From: Bacteroidia bacterium
GTDB lineage: Bacteria; Bacteroidota; Bacteroidia; UKL13-3
NCBI GenBank assembly: GCA_019454865.1
Contig: JACFNJ010000148.1
Location: 1 to 6,188 of the forward strand
Reading direction: 5' to 3'
DNA length: 6,188 bases
Positions 5,604 to 6,188 of this stretch are shown in pieces. Each line of letters opens with the position of its first letter. Position 1 is the first letter of the stretch. The notes under the pieces are model-generated. The model saw nothing but the letters and a program-made list of their open reading frames with translations. It did not search any database and had not been told where the DNA came from. The position numbers and the translations under genes are program-made.

Positions 5604-6188
5604 ATGTTTAACAGAAGATTTTTAAGAATAAAAGCATTTCAGGCATTATATGCTTACCAACAAGATGAATCTCCTAACCGTTCACTACATGAAAAGAATT
5701 TACAAAGAAGCTTAGACAAAGCTACTGAACTTTATATTTTTTTATTAGCGTTCCCCAAAGCCTTCCGCGAATTTGTTTCGCTTGAGTTAGATACTCAAAA
5801 AAATAAATACATCCCTGTACAAACATTAATTACTCCATTAGAAGCAATTGCAAACAACAAAGCAATTCTTTTAATAGAGAATAGTACTGAGGTTTCAGAA
5901 GCGGTAAAAAAGCACAAAGTTATTTGGAATAACACACGTGATTTGTTTAAGGAGTTAATACAGTTGGTAAAAAAGAACAAATTATTTATTCAATACACCC
6001 AAAAAAACAACCCCACATTTACCGATGATAAGTTAATACTGAATGAGATTATAGAAGTGCTGATAGCCGAAAGTGATATTTTTGAAAATTACATTGAAGA
6101 TCACTTTATAAATTGGGAAGATGATCAGGTATTGGTGTGTGGCCAGGTATTAAAAACTATTGCTGAGTTAAATGAAAACCAAACTACA
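5604..6188 (+). CDS. nusB: transcription antitermination factor NusB (partial, runs off right edge)
   Basis: NusB joins NusE (ribosomal protein S10) on boxA RNA in antitermination complexes, mainly on rRNA operons. The frame is open for 195 codons from the ATG at 5604 to the window end. The N-terminus MFNRRFLRIKAFQALYAYQQ carries the NusB signature R-R-x-L-R-I-K-x-x-Q-x-L-Y-A at residues 4-17. The following helices (for example ELYIFLLAFPKAF) and the segment YIEDHFINWEDD at about residues 163-174 match the Bacteroidota long-form NusB of about 300 residues, in which the classical NusB fold occupies the C-terminal half. The rest of that fold is outside the window. The gene follows a strong terminator, and I see no good -7 box in the 28 bases between terminator and start, so its promoter is unclear. 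Base use matches its neighbours. Confidence 0.92.
   Translation, partial: MFNRRFLRIKAFQALYAYQQDESPNRSLHEKNLQRSLDKATELYIFLLAFPKAFREFVSLELDTQKNKYIPVQTLITPLEAIANNKAILLIENSTEVSEAVKKHKVIWNNTRDLFKELIQLVKKNKLFIQYTQKNNPTFTDDKLILNEIIEVLIAESDIFENYIEDHFINWEDDQVLVCGQVLKTIAELNENQTT

Noticed and set aside
5795..5980. 61-codon open frame on the minus strand
   Set aside because: Antisense to nusB, with no start signal or recognisable product.

Overview
The window looks like a piece of a Bacteroidota (Bacteroidetes) chromosome. The reasons are the AT-rich coding style, A-rich leaders with little Shine-Dalgarno signal, exact matches to the Bacteroidota -7 promoter box TAnnTTTG, a long-form NusB of the type found in this phylum, and a Bacteroidota-style LuxE-like acyl-protein synthetase. 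I cannot place it to order or genus from sequence alone. I see no insertion sequence, phage, CRISPR, tRNA or rRNA. The gene content looks like ordinary chromosome rather than an island.

Layout, left to right. The minus strand holds the start of a three-subunit proton-translocating NAD(P) transhydrogenase operon: the NAD(H)-binding alpha subunit (234-1355), then the small membrane subunit, which runs off the left edge (1-215). pntB would be expected just outside. Divergent from it is a class IV/AcuC-like zinc deacetylase of the histone deacetylase superfamily (1431-2333). A 225-base gap, the longest gene-free stretch, holds an imperfect hairpin and a well-formed Bacteroidota promoter. That promoter drives a 69-residue protein with a lysine-rich head and an aspartate-rich tail (2559-2768). 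This gene converges on a lipoprotein gene (2776-3318, minus), with a hairpin spanning the junction. The lipoprotein and a LuxE-like acyl-protein synthetase (3293-4285, plus) diverge, and their 5' ends overlap by 26 bases. Next come a leucine dehydrogenase-family enzyme (4426-5523) with its own promoter box, a strong intrinsic terminator, and the first 195 codons of nusB (5604 to the right edge).

The genes do not form one pathway. The transhydrogenase (NADPH supply) and leucine dehydrogenase (branched-chain amino acid/2-oxoacid exchange with NADH) are central metabolism. NusB is transcription machinery. The deacetylase, the charge-segregated small protein, the lipoprotein and the LuxE-like protein have no assigned role here. 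The most interesting items are the small basic-head/acidic-tail protein beside a deacetylase of the histone deacetylase superfamily, the glycine-to-serine changes in the nucleotide loop of the LuxE-like protein, and the overlapping divergent 5' ends. I found no clear evidence of a complete new multi-gene system.
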